Assembly: GCA_003818605.1 (NCBI GenBank)
Contig: RPQS01000037.1
Span: forward strand, 1 to 37,367
Length of the DNA: 37,367 bases
DNA from: Candidatus Zhuqueibacterota bacterium
GTDB lineage: Bacteria; Electryoneota; RPQS01
Direction of reading: 5' to 3'
The notes under the pieces were generated by a model. That model made no database searches, had not been told where the DNA came from, and saw nothing but the letters and a program-made list of their open reading frames with translations. Below, in pieces: positions 16,602 through 25,138 of this stretch. The number at the start of each line of letters is the position of its first letter. The first letter of the stretch is position 1. A program made the translations under genes and the position numbers.

Positions 16602-17962
16602 CCACACCCGCGCAGACGATAATCCGGGGAGGAACCGTTTATCTGGAAGACGGGCCTCAGCCGGCGGACATTTTTCTTGAGGGGGAGCGAGTCGCCGCTA
16701 TTGCGCCGCATCTTGCCGATGTCGCAACAGCGTCCACGATTGACGCGCACGGCTTATCGGTTCTGCCGGGGATGATAGACTTTCACGTCCATCTGGACGA
16801 TCGAATCGGCGAGCAAGAACTTGCAGACAGTTATTTGTCGGGATCACACGCAGCCATTTTAACGGGCGTGACGACGCTGGTGAGTTTCGTTACACAGTCC
16901 CCAACGAGTAGTCTTCGGAAGTGCATTGAAATTGCAGCGGTAAAAGTGAGAAAAGGCAGCTTTTGCGATATACATTTTCATTTGACGCCGACGACTTTTT
17001 CCAAATCGGATTGGTCTGAGATTGACCAGTTGATTCAGCGGGGCTATCGGACATTCAAGTTTTACACGACGTATAAGGAAGCCGGACTCTATCAAAGCTA
17101 CGAATCGCTGCTTGAAATTATGAAAAAGCTCGCTGCCCGGAAGGCACGAATTTTAATTCATTGCGAAGATCAAGACGTTTTAGATCAGGCACGCGACGCA
17201 TCGTTTGACTTCGCCGATGCGTTTACCCATGCGCGGCTGCGACCGCCTGCTGCCGAAACGACCGCCATCCAAAAACTCCTTGAGCTTGTCGAGCAGTCCG
17301 GCGCGGAGCTGCACGTTGTGCACGTCAGTACGGATGAAGGGGCGGCCCTGCTCTCCAAAGCAAAACAGCGATTACCCGTTACGTTCGAGACCGCTCCGCA
17401 CTATCTATTTCTTAATGAAGGACAATTGAAAGGCACGAACGGACACCGGTTCATCTGCTCTCCGCCTTTGCGCGATGCGCGGACACAATCACGTCTTTGC
17501 GACGCGGCGGCCTCCGGCGCTTTCGATATCTTTGCCACGGATCATTGCACCTTTCTTCGTTCGGATAAAGACCGCCATCGCAAGGATGTTCGTAAAGTGC
17601 CCAACGGTCTGGCGGGAATCGGAGCGTTGGTTCCGCTCACTTACCAATTTTTTGCGGAACGACAGGAAAAACCGCTGGAACAGCTGGCAATGCGACTGGC
17701 AAAGAATCCGGCGCGACTATCCGGGGTGTATCCGCGCAAGGGAGCGCTGCGGGTTGGAGCAGATGCAGACGTGGTGATACTTGCGGAAAACGGAAATGCG
17801 CGACCGATTCGCGCGAGCCTGTCCAACTGCTATGATTCATACGAAAGCCGAATGACCGGGCTGGATTTCCGGTTCGTTTTTCAACGAGGCAAACTTGCCG
17901 TTAAAGACAACACGCTGGCGGATCCGAATTCACCGACCGGGCAGGTTGTCTATCCGCTGTAG
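16598..17962 (+). CDS. hyuA: Dihydropyrimidinase/hydantoinase-type cyclic amidase
   Basis: Cyclic amidohydrolase of the dihydropyrimidinase/D-hydantoinase/allantoinase group, 454 aa, equivalent in context to E. coli YgeZ/HyuA. Metal ligands: H63 and H65 in DFHVHLDD; the carbamylated lysine is expected at K154 in RTFKFYTTYK; further histidines lie in LIHCED and HVVHVST; the catalytic Asp lies in FATDHCTF. It would hydrolyse a cyclic ureide formed from the purine ring to a carbamoyl amino acid, feeding YgeY or YgeW. The start overlaps the preceding stop as ATGA (16598-16601), so translation is coupled. ygeW follows after 59 bp. Function within the group is inferred from neighbours. Confidence 0.85.
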   Translation: MTTPAQTIIRGGTVYLEDGPQPADIFLEGERVAAIAPHLADVATASTIDAHGLSVLPGMIDFHVHLDDRIGEQELADSYLSGSHAAILTGVTTLVSFVTQSPTSSLRKCIEIAAVKVRKGSFCDIHFHLTPTTFSKSDWSEIDQLIQRGYRTFKFYTTYKEAGLYQSYESLLEIMKKLAARKARILIHCEDQDVLDQARDASFDFADAFTHARLRPPAAETTAIQKLLELVEQSGAELHVVHVSTDEGAALLSKAKQRLPVTFETAPHYLFLNEGQLKGTNGHRFICSPPLRDARTQSRLCDAAASGAFDIFATDHCTFLRSDKDRHRKDVRKVPNGLAGIGALVPLTYQFFAERQEKPLEQLAMRLAKNPARLSGVYPRKGALRVGADADVVILAENGNARPIRASLSNCYDSYESRMTGLDFRFVFQRGKLAVKDNTLADPNSPTGQVVYPL

Positions 17963-18021
17963 TATTCGTCCTCTCAATATGAGCATTTTCGTTTCCAGAA
18001 GGAACTGACAGGATCATTGGT

Positions 18022-19197
18022 ATGATTGAAATTGACATTCGACGAAATCTGACCGCTTTAAAGAGTCTTCAGATTCGCGCTAACCAACCGGATTTTTTGC
18101 TGACATGGGAAAAGTCTCCCGACGAGATTAAAGCTGTGGCCTTAATTGCGGAAACCTTTAAGGAAATGCACAGGCGGAGAATCCCGTTTCGCATTTTCGA
18201 GACAGGCCTGGCCATCTCCATTTTCCGGGACAAATCCACGCGCACTCGCTTCAGCTTCGCTTCCGCCGCTAACGCATTGGGACTGGCCGTAGAAGACTTG
18301 GACGAAGAAAAATCGCAGATTTCGCACGGCGAAACCGTACGCGAAACGGCGAACATGATCTCGTTTCTGACCGAGGCCATCGGCATTCGGGACGATATGT
18401 ATTTAGGCGAAGGCAACCGCTACATGCGGGAAGTGGCCGCGGCTGTAGACGAAGGACATCGCGAAGGCGTTTTGCATCAACGTCCGGCGTTGGTCAATTT
18501 ACAATGCGATCTGGATCATCCGACACAATCGTTGTCCGATCTTCTGCAGTTGAAGAGTCATTTCGGATCGTTCGAGGCGCTGCGCGGCAAGAAGATCGCC
18601 ATGTCGTGGGCTTACTCGCCGAGCTACGGCAAACCGCTTTCGGTACCGCAGGGGATCATTGCGCTGATGACCCGCTTCGGAATGGACGTTACGCTGGCGC
18701 ATCCCGAAGGCTACGATCTGGTTCCGGAAATTGTGGACATCGCGCGCAGCAACGCGAAATCCGGCGGCGGCAGCTTTTCGCAAGTCACGGATATGGACGC
18801 CGCATTCAAGGACGCCGACGTGGTTTATCCGAAGTCGTGGGCACCGTATCACGTTATGCAAAGGCGGACACAGCTTCTACAGGCACGCGACAAAGCCGGT
18901 CTTTCCGAACTGGAAAAGGAATGCCTTGCACATAATGCGAGGCATCAATCCTGGGAATGCACGGAGCGCAACATGGCTTTTACGCGCGGCAGCAATGCGC
19001 TCTACATGCATTGTTTACCCGCCGACATCTCGGGCGTCAGTTGCGAGCACGGCGAAGTTTCCGCTCCAGTTTTCGAGCGATACCGTTTGGCTACGTATCA
19101 TGAAGCCGGATACAAACCGTTTGTGATTGCCGCAATGATTTTTCTGGCGCGAAAGACGAATCCGATAGCCGAACTGGAACGGCTGGCACAATTTTAA
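18022..19197 (+). CDS. ygeW: Knotted carbamoyltransferase YgeW
   Basis: Aspartate/ornithine carbamoyltransferase superfamily member, 391 aa, of the YgeW branch. The carbamoyl-phosphate loop is intact: FRDKSTRTRFSF at residues 68-79, HPTQ at 166-169, and HCLP at 330-333. Between these are the long inserts that distinguish YgeW from ordinary OTC, including the EGHREGVLHQRPAL region. In other purine clusters YgeW is believed to transfer the carbamoyl group of a ureido intermediate to phosphate, giving carbamoyl phosphate for ATP synthesis by carbamate kinase. No carbamate kinase gene is present in this window. The ATG is preceded by only a weak GGA-type site. The TrpB-like gene starts 18 bp after the stop. 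Confidence 0.9.
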   Translation: MIEIDIRRNLTALKSLQIRANQPDFLLTWEKSPDEIKAVALIAETFKEMHRRRIPFRIFETGLAISIFRDKSTRTRFSFASAANALGLAVEDLDEEKSQISHGETVRETANMISFLTEAIGIRDDMYLGEGNRYMREVAAAVDEGHREGVLHQRPALVNLQCDLDHPTQSLSDLLQLKSHFGSFEALRGKKIAMSWAYSPSYGKPLSVPQGIIALMTRFGMDVTLAHPEGYDLVPEIVDIARSNAKSGGGSFSQVTDMDAAFKDADVVYPKSWAPYHVMQRRTQLLQARDKAGLSELEKECLAHNARHQSWECTERNMAFTRGSNALYMHCLPADISGVSCEHGEVSAPVFERYRLATYHEAGYKPFVIAAMIFLARKTNPIAELERLAQF

Positions 19198-19215
19198 CAC
19201 AGAGAATCAAACCAT

Positions 19216-20670
19216 ATGTCCCGCATCATTTCGGAACTCAAACCCGCAATCATCAAGCGCACCGCGGCACGCTGCCGCGAACGCAATATCGTAATACCCA
19301 CATTCCGTCAATTGCGCCAGCCGGAATTGATTCCACAGCCGATCCAAAAGAAACTCGACGGCGTCGGCTTGTGGGACGTCAATCCGATCAACTTGTTCCG
19401 CATATCCTGGAAAAACGACATAAAAACCGGCCGCTTCGGCGACGTGAACTATTTGGAGATTCCCTCCTCGCTTAGCGGAGTGCGCGCACGGATTATCGGT
19501 TTGGTCGGCAAGTATTTTCCGACCGGCGCGCATAAAGTAGGCGCGGCTTTCGGATGTCTGGTTCCGCGACTGGTCAGCGGCGCGTTCGATCCGACCGTGC
19601 ATAAAGCGGTGTGGCCGTCCACGGGGAATTATTGTCGCGGCGGAGCGTTCGACTGCGCGCTGCTAAACTGCACGGCCGTCGCGATTTTACCCGAAGAGAT
19701 GTCGCAGGAGCGTTTCACGTGGCTGCGCGAGATCGGAGCGGAGGTGATCGCCACCCCCGGCTGCGAATCCAACGTGAAAGAGATTTACGACAAGTGCTGG
19801 GAGTTGCGCAAGGATCCGACCAACATCATCTTCAACCAATTCGACGAATTCGGAAATCCAATATATCATTACCATGTCACGGGTCCGGCGATTGAAGAAG
19901 TTTATCGTAAAATCGCATCCGGTTCACGGTTTTCAGCGTATATTTCGGCGACGGGATCCGCGGGAACGATTGCCGCGGGTGACTATTTGAAAAAGTATTT
20001 TCCGTCCATGCAAACGGTCGCGGTCGAAGCGCAACAATGCCCGACACTGTACATGAACGGTTTTGGCGGACATCGCATTGAAGGAATCGGGGATAAGCAC
20101 GTGCCGTGGGTGCACAACGTCCGCAACACGGACGCCGTGGCGGCGATTGACGACGAAGACTGCATGCGGATTCTACGCTTATTCAATGAAGCGGACGGAA
20201 TCGAGCATCTGACGGCGCTGGGAGTGAACAGCGAGAGCGTTAGGCAGCTGCCGTTATTGGGAATTTCCTCCATTTGCAATCTGCTGGCCGCAATCAAGAC
20301 GGCGAAATATTTCGAGTTCGACGAGCATGACGTGATTTTTACGATTTTTACCGATGCCGCCGATCTCTATCAATCGCGACTGCTGGAATTAGCGGCGGAA
20401 CACGGCGCATACAACGCGCTGGATGCCGCACGGGATTTTGCGGGACCCTTAGCGGGACAGCGCACCGACTTTTTCCGCGAACTGAACTACCGCGACCGCA
20501 AGGCGATTCACAATTTGAAATACTACACGTGGGTCGAACAGCAGGGCAAGACATACGAAGAAATTCTCGCGCAGTGGGATCCGGAATACTGGCGGCAATT
20601 GTTCGAGGAAGAGGTTCCCTACTTTGATGAACTCATCGAACAGTTCAATCAACAAACCGGATTAGCATGA
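19216..20670 (+). CDS. TrpB/cysteine synthase-like PLP enzyme of unassigned function
   Basis: Fold-type II PLP enzyme, 484 aa, distinct from the threonine-synthase-like protein upstream. The cofactor lysine is K107 in PTGAHKVGAAFG. The glycine-rich SATGSAGTIAAGDYLKK is the phosphate-binding/tetrad region and WPSTGNYCRGGAFD is the substrate loop. An N-terminal extension of about 90 residues and a C-terminal part rich in aromatic and acidic residues (after about 400) exceed the usual cysteine synthase length. The Lys-flanking motif resembles tryptophan synthase beta more than diaminopropionate ammonia-lyase. Its place directly after ygeW and coupled to mocA (ATGA overlap at 20667) argues for a role in deaminating the final amino acid of purine breakdown. 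The reaction is not known. Confidence 0.78.
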   Translation: MSRIISELKPAIIKRTAARCRERNIVIPTFRQLRQPELIPQPIQKKLDGVGLWDVNPINLFRISWKNDIKTGRFGDVNYLEIPSSLSGVRARIIGLVGKYFPTGAHKVGAAFGCLVPRLVSGAFDPTVHKAVWPSTGNYCRGGAFDCALLNCTAVAILPEEMSQERFTWLREIGAEVIATPGCESNVKEIYDKCWELRKDPTNIIFNQFDEFGNPIYHYHVTGPAIEEVYRKIASGSRFSAYISATGSAGTIAAGDYLKKYFPSMQTVAVEAQQCPTLYMNGFGGHRIEGIGDKHVPWVHNVRNTDAVAAIDDEDCMRILRLFNEADGIEHLTALGVNSESVRQLPLLGISSICNLLAAIKTAKYFEFDEHDVIFTIFTDAADLYQSRLLELAAEHGAYNALDAARDFAGPLAGQRTDFFRELNYRDRKAIHNLKYYTWVEQQGKTYEEILAQWDPEYWRQLFEEEVPYFDELIEQFNQQTGLA

Positions 20671-21254
20671 ACGGCGCTTCCGCTCCATCGCTAACCAGCA
20701 TTATACTGGCGGCCGGGCGCGGGCTGCGGATGGGTATGCCGAAACTCGCATGCGAAACGGACGGCCAGTCGTTTCTGGAACGGATTCTTACGACGTTGAA
20801 TCGCGCCGACTGCCGTCCTGTCACGGTAGTCATTGCCGAAGAAGCACGGGAATATGCGCTTCCTTTCGCGGCAAAAATCAGCATGGCCGTTAATCCGGCT
20901 CCAGAACGGGGAATGCTGTCTTCGATTCGCATCGGGATGACAAGCACAGCAGTTGCCGACGGATACTTGCTTTTTCCCGTAGATCATCCCTTTGTGAAGC
21001 CGGAAACCGTTCGCGCGCTTGTTTCTGAGTTCGCCTTGCATCCACAGGCCGTGATTAAACCGGTTTATCAAGAGCGCGGCGGCCACCCCCTTATCGTCCC
21101 TCGCGTGCTCCAAGACTACTTGCTTGCACATGCGCAAATGGAAAGTCTGCGCACCGCGATTCATGAGAGTGGAGTTCAACAGATCTTCTTGCCTATAAAT
21201 GATGAAGCCGTTTTACGCAACATCAACACGCCAGAGGATTTGCGTTTTCCCTAA
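20667..21254 (+). CDS. mocA: MocA/MobA-like molybdenum-cofactor nucleotidyltransferase
   Basis: NTP transferase, 195 aa, that adds a nucleotide (CTP in MocA) to molybdopterin for molybdenum hydroxylases. The nucleotide-binding signature is AAGRGLRMGMPKLA near the N-terminus. FPVDHPFV fills the metal-binding VDxP position, and ERGGHPLIVPR follows. It corresponds to YgfJ in enterobacterial purine clusters. Its start overlaps the stop of the PLP gene (ATGA). It sits just before the xanthine dehydrogenase genes, so the target enzyme is almost certainly the adjacent hydroxylase. Whether the enzyme makes the cytosine dinucleotide form is inferred from the family. Confidence 0.85.
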   Translation: MNGASAPSLTSIILAAGRGLRMGMPKLACETDGQSFLERILTTLNRADCRPVTVVIAEEAREYALPFAAKISMAVNPAPERGMLSSIRIGMTSTAVADGYLLFPVDHPFVKPETVRALVSEFALHPQAVIKPVYQERGGHPLIVPRVLQDYLLAHAQMESLRTAIHESGVQQIFLPINDEAVLRNINTPEDLRFP

Positions 21255-21297
21255 TTCGCAATACTGAATAGGCTTTCAGAACGAGAATGTCACGTTT

Positions 21298-22779
21298 ATG
21301 TGCACCGTATCATTTTATTTGAATCGAGTCCGAATCGAAGATGATATTCCATCAGATATGACTCTGCTGGAATATCTGCGTGAACGTCAGGGACTAACGG
21401 GCACGAAAGAGGTCTGCAAAGAGGGAGATTGCGGCGCATGCACGATTGCGCTGGGCGAGTATCGCGACGGAAAAGTGCAATATCACGCGGTAAACTCCTG
21501 CCTGCTGCCCGCCGCGAGAGCGAACGGCAAACATGTTGTCACAATCGAGGGATTGGCGAATCCTGATAAACTCCATCCGCTGCAGAGCGCGCTGGTGGAA
21601 CATCATGGAACGCAGTGCGGATACTGCTCTCCCGGCGTGCTCATGTCTTTATTCTGTCTTTTTCTGGATAATCCGACTCCTTCCAGCGAAGAAATATTCA
21701 CGGCTTTGGAAGGAACACTATGCCGCTGCACGGGCTATGCGCCGATTTTGAAAGCGGGATTAGCGGTTGCCGACAACATCCGCAAAAAGCTTGCGACGAC
21801 ACAGGACGATCTTCGGCCATCCTATTTCCCGGAGATCGCCGCCGGGTTGTCCTTTGTTGCGCAGAATAGTGAAGCCGGATCACCGCTCTCCACTGCTGAT
21901 TTTTCTCTGCCGCACTATCATGCTCCGTGCGATGTATCCGGGCTTTTCGACGCCTTAGATTCGATTCCGAACGCATCTCACATACGATATGCACATGGCG
22001 CAACCGACGTGATGGTGGATGTTCATATCAACGGCTATCGTTTCGATCATTTCGTTGACTTGTCCGCGATATCAGATTTGCGCGTTCTTGCAATGCGCGA
22101 CAATCATCTCATCATAGGCGCGGGAACTACGCTGACCGATTTGCTGAAAAGCGACTTGGTAAAACTGCATTTCCCTGCGCTGCACTCGGCTATCGTTCAG
22201 ATGGCTTCGACGCAAATCCGCAACGTTGCGACTCTGGCAGGGAACATTTGCACGGCTTCCCCGATTGCCGACGGTATTCCGCCGTTGATGGCATATCAAG
22301 CCGACGTCATTCTTCGGTCCCGGAGCGGCGAACGACGTCTGCCTCTGGAGCAATTTATTACGGGCTATAGAAAAACAGCCTTAGCGGAACGCGAAATTCT
22401 ATATTCCATCGAACTGCCTTTATCCTCCTGCCTTTCGCGTTTCGAGAAAACCGGAAAACGCCGCGCGCTCGATATTGCAGCGGTGAATTCCGCGATCGCC
22501 GTGTGGATGGACGGAAAGCGCATTTCACGCGTTCGGTTTGTTATCGGCGGCGTAGCGGCACAGCCGTATTTCGCGCATCAAACGTGTGATTACCTGCGCG
22601 ATAAAACTCCAAGCGTACAAGTAGTTTCCCATGCGACTAAATTGGTCAGGGAAGAAATCACGCCGATCAGCGACGTGCGCGGCGGCGCGGATTTCCGAAG
22701 GCTTTTAGCTCGCAATCATTTGGTCAAGCATTTCAGCGAGTTGTTCCCGCAGCTCGGCTTATCATTACTGGAGCTGTGA
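21298..22779 (+). CDS. xdhA: Xanthine dehydrogenase small subunit: two [2Fe-2S] clusters plus FAD domain
   Basis: Fusion of the iron-sulfur and FAD modules of a molybdenum hydroxylase, 493 aa, as in Rhodobacter capsulatus XdhA rather than the split E. coli arrangement. The plant-ferredoxin-type cluster uses C40, C45, C48 and C68. The helical second cluster uses C107, C110, C142 and C144 (QCGYCSPG, LCRCTGYAPI). The FAD domain starts near residue 190 and contains GAGTTLTDLL and ATLAGNICTASPIADGIP. Electrons pass from the molybdenum site through both clusters to FAD and then to NAD or another carrier. The large subunit starts 1 bp after its stop. The ATG has only weak Shine-Dalgarno support. Confidence 0.92.
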   Translation: MCTVSFYLNRVRIEDDIPSDMTLLEYLRERQGLTGTKEVCKEGDCGACTIALGEYRDGKVQYHAVNSCLLPAARANGKHVVTIEGLANPDKLHPLQSALVEHHGTQCGYCSPGVLMSLFCLFLDNPTPSSEEIFTALEGTLCRCTGYAPILKAGLAVADNIRKKLATTQDDLRPSYFPEIAAGLSFVAQNSEAGSPLSTADFSLPHYHAPCDVSGLFDALDSIPNASHIRYAHGATDVMVDVHINGYRFDHFVDLSAISDLRVLAMRDNHLIIGAGTTLTDLLKSDLVKLHFPALHSAIVQMASTQIRNVATLAGNICTASPIADGIPPLMAYQADVILRSRSGERRLPLEQFITGYRKTALAEREILYSIELPLSSCLSRFEKTGKRRALDIAAVNSAIAVWMDGKRISRVRFVIGGVAAQPYFAHQTCDYLRDKTPSVQVVSHATKLVREEITPISDVRGGADFRRLLARNHLVKHFSELFPQLGLSLLEL

Positions 22780-22780
22780 C

Positions 22781-25138
22781 ATGGCCACAGTGATGAACAA
22801 AAAGAAAACGCGCGGCAAAACGCCGGTCAAACAGGAAAGCATTCCAACACATCTCTCCGGCACGCTGCATGCCACCGGCGCTTCCCGCTTTATTAGCGAT
22901 GAACCCAAGCCGGACGGCATGTGCTACGCCCGCGTGCTAACCAGCCCGTACGCCCATGCGGAAATCGTTTCGATAGATGCGCTGGACGCCGCGCGCACGC
23001 CGGGCGTCTTAGCCGTTTTAACGGCGGCGGACATTCCGGGCGCGAATCAAATCGGCTCGAAAATTCCGGATGAACCGCTGCTGCCGACACGCGAAGTCTG
23101 TTATTGCGGTCAACCCGTCGCGGTAGTCGTAGCGGAGACGCCGCAAGCAGCCGCGTCAGCACGAAAGAAAATTCGCATCGAATATCGGGAATTAGAGCCG
23201 GTTCTTACGGTTGAACAGGCTCTGGCCGCGAAATCGTTTTTGGCTCCGGAAATCGGGTTAGAGCGCGGCAACGTTGACCGCGCATTCGCGCAGGCGGAAA
23301 TCGTTTTGGAAGGTACGGTCAGCAGCGGCGCACAGGAACACGTGTACTGGGAAACACAGAGGTCGCGCGCCGTACCCGGGGAAGATCAGGAAATCACGAT
23401 TTATTCCGCGACGCAAGCACCAACAGAAGTCCAGGAACTTGCCGCGCACGTGTTGGGACTGCGCCGCAAAGACATTACGGTAGACGTGCGGAGATTAGGC
23501 GGCGCCTTCGGCGGCAAAGAAAGCCTTGCGAATTTGTGGGCATGCTTAACCGCTCTCGCCTGCTTTAAAACAAAACGTCCGGTAGAATTGCAGCTTTCGC
23601 GGGCGGAAGATATGGCCTGGACGGGTAAGCGACATCCGTTTGAAAACCATTATAAAGCGGGATTCGACCGCAACGGAAAGATACTCGCCTACTCCATCGA
23701 GTTCAACGCGAACGGCGGCGCGTATGCGGATCTCACGATGCCCATTATTCAGCGGGCCGTTCTACACGCCGAAAATGCATATTATATTCCGCACATGCGC
23801 GTCGTCGCCCGACCCTGCCGTACGAACTTGCCGCCTAATACGGCCTTTCGCGGCTTCGGTGCGCCGCAGGGAATCTTTGCCATCGAAAGCGTTCTCGATC
23901 ATGTTGCGCATAAATTAGAGAAAGATCCGCTGGAAATCCGGCGACTCAACGCCTATCGTAAAGGCCAGCAGACACCCTATGGCCAACCGGTGATCGAACC
24001 TAATACGGTTCCGCTGCTGCGCCGTTTGGAAAAGACATGCGATTATGCAAGTCTTCTACGGGAAGTGGATGAATTCAACGAGACACATCCCTATGTGAAG
24101 CGCGGCATCGGCATCTTGCCGATAAAATTCGGCATCTCGTTTACCGCGCCGTTTCTCAATCAAGGATCCTCACTAATTCACGTCTATACGGACGGTTCCG
24201 TGTCCGTTTCGCACGGCGGCGTGGAAATGGGGCAAGAAGTAAATACTAAGGTCGCACAGGCGGCGGCTTCAGAATTGGGTGTGACCTTGGATCGCGTGCG
24301 CATCGAAACGCACAACACCAAACGCACAGCCAATACGTCTCCGACAGCGGCATCCACGGGAGCGGACTTGAACGGTAACGCAGCACGGGACGCCGCCCGG
24401 CAGATCATTGTCAGGCTGCGGCCTTTCGCATCGGTCTATCTGAAAAGCAAATTCGATATCTCTTGCACCGCTCAGCGAATTGTGTTCAGCAATAATTTCG
24501 TATTTGATAGCCGCCATCCCGATCAGCGCGTGCCTTTGTCGGAGCTTGCGCATGCGGCTTGGATGAAGCGGATTGATTTGGCCGCGCATGGATTCTATAA
24601 AACTCCCGGCTTAAAATTCGATTGGAAAAAGGGCAAGGGAACTCCTTTTGCTTATTTTGTATTCGGCTGCGGACTGGCGGTTGCGGAAGTGGATTTATTG
24701 ACGGGTTATTTCACGCTGCCCAAGGTGTATTTAATTCATGAAACAGCCCGTTCCGTGAATCCCGCCGTGGATCGCGGGCAGATTGAAGGCGCGTTCTTTC
24801 AAGGATTCGGCTGGTGCACGATGGAAGAGGTTCTGCACGACGGCAAAGGGCGGAATATCACTCCATCGCTGACGACCTATAAGATACCAACGATACGCGA
24901 ACTGCCGGATGAATGGCAGATTGAAATGGTGCAGGACGAGCGCCGACAAGCGGGATTGATGGGCAGTAAAGCCGTGGGTGAACCGCCGTTTCTTTACGGG
25001 CAGGCGGTTTTCTTTGCGATCAAACATGCTATTGAGTCGTTGGATAATCATCATACAGAAGCAGAACTGCGATTTCCAGCCACGCCGGAATCCATCGTGA
25101 CCGCCGTGGAAAAACTTCGCCGGAGCGTAAAACACTGA
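22781..25138 (+). CDS. xdhB: Xanthine dehydrogenase molybdopterin-binding large subunit
   Basis: Molybdenum-binding catalytic subunit, 785 aa, close to the R. capsulatus XdhB size. Cofactor-contact motifs are present: GGAFGGKE (E247), TAFRGFGAPQG (R357), GGVEMGQE, and MGSKAVGEPP near the end. Residues matching the xanthine-oxidase substrate site are kept: E276 in RAEDM, R357, and the catalytic base E734 in VGEPP. The segment KFGISFTAPFLNQ, with its stacking Phe, also resembles purine-specific enzymes. This supports oxidation of hypoxanthine/xanthine or the reverse reaction, rather than CO or nicotinate chemistry. GGAG precedes the ATG. The reading frame has no internal TGA, so no selenocysteine is encoded. 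The stop overlaps the xdhC start (TGATG). Confidence 0.93.
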   Translation: MATVMNKKKTRGKTPVKQESIPTHLSGTLHATGASRFISDEPKPDGMCYARVLTSPYAHAEIVSIDALDAARTPGVLAVLTAADIPGANQIGSKIPDEPLLPTREVCYCGQPVAVVVAETPQAAASARKKIRIEYRELEPVLTVEQALAAKSFLAPEIGLERGNVDRAFAQAEIVLEGTVSSGAQEHVYWETQRSRAVPGEDQEITIYSATQAPTEVQELAAHVLGLRRKDITVDVRRLGGAFGGKESLANLWACLTALACFKTKRPVELQLSRAEDMAWTGKRHPFENHYKAGFDRNGKILAYSIEFNANGGAYADLTMPIIQRAVLHAENAYYIPHMRVVARPCRTNLPPNTAFRGFGAPQGIFAIESVLDHVAHKLEKDPLEIRRLNAYRKGQQTPYGQPVIEPNTVPLLRRLEKTCDYASLLREVDEFNETHPYVKRGIGILPIKFGISFTAPFLNQGSSLIHVYTDGSVSVSHGGVEMGQEVNTKVAQAAASELGVTLDRVRIETHNTKRTANTSPTAASTGADLNGNAARDAARQIIVRLRPFASVYLKSKFDISCTAQRIVFSNNFVFDSRHPDQRVPLSELAHAAWMKRIDLAAHGFYKTPGLKFDWKKGKGTPFAYFVFGCGLAVAEVDLLTGYFTLPKVYLIHETARSVNPAVDRGQIEGAFFQGFGWCTMEEVLHDGKGRNITPSLTTYKIPTIRELPDEWQIEMVQDERRQAGLMGSKAVGEPPFLYGQAVFFAIKHAIESLDNHHTEAELRFPATPESIVTAVEKLRRSVKH

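Noticed and set aside
22781-25138. Selenocysteine-containing molybdenum hydroxylase
   Set aside because: No in-frame TGA before the stop and no SECIS-like element was noticed; SsnA/YgeY families occur near selenium-dependent enzymes, but nothing here shows selenium use.
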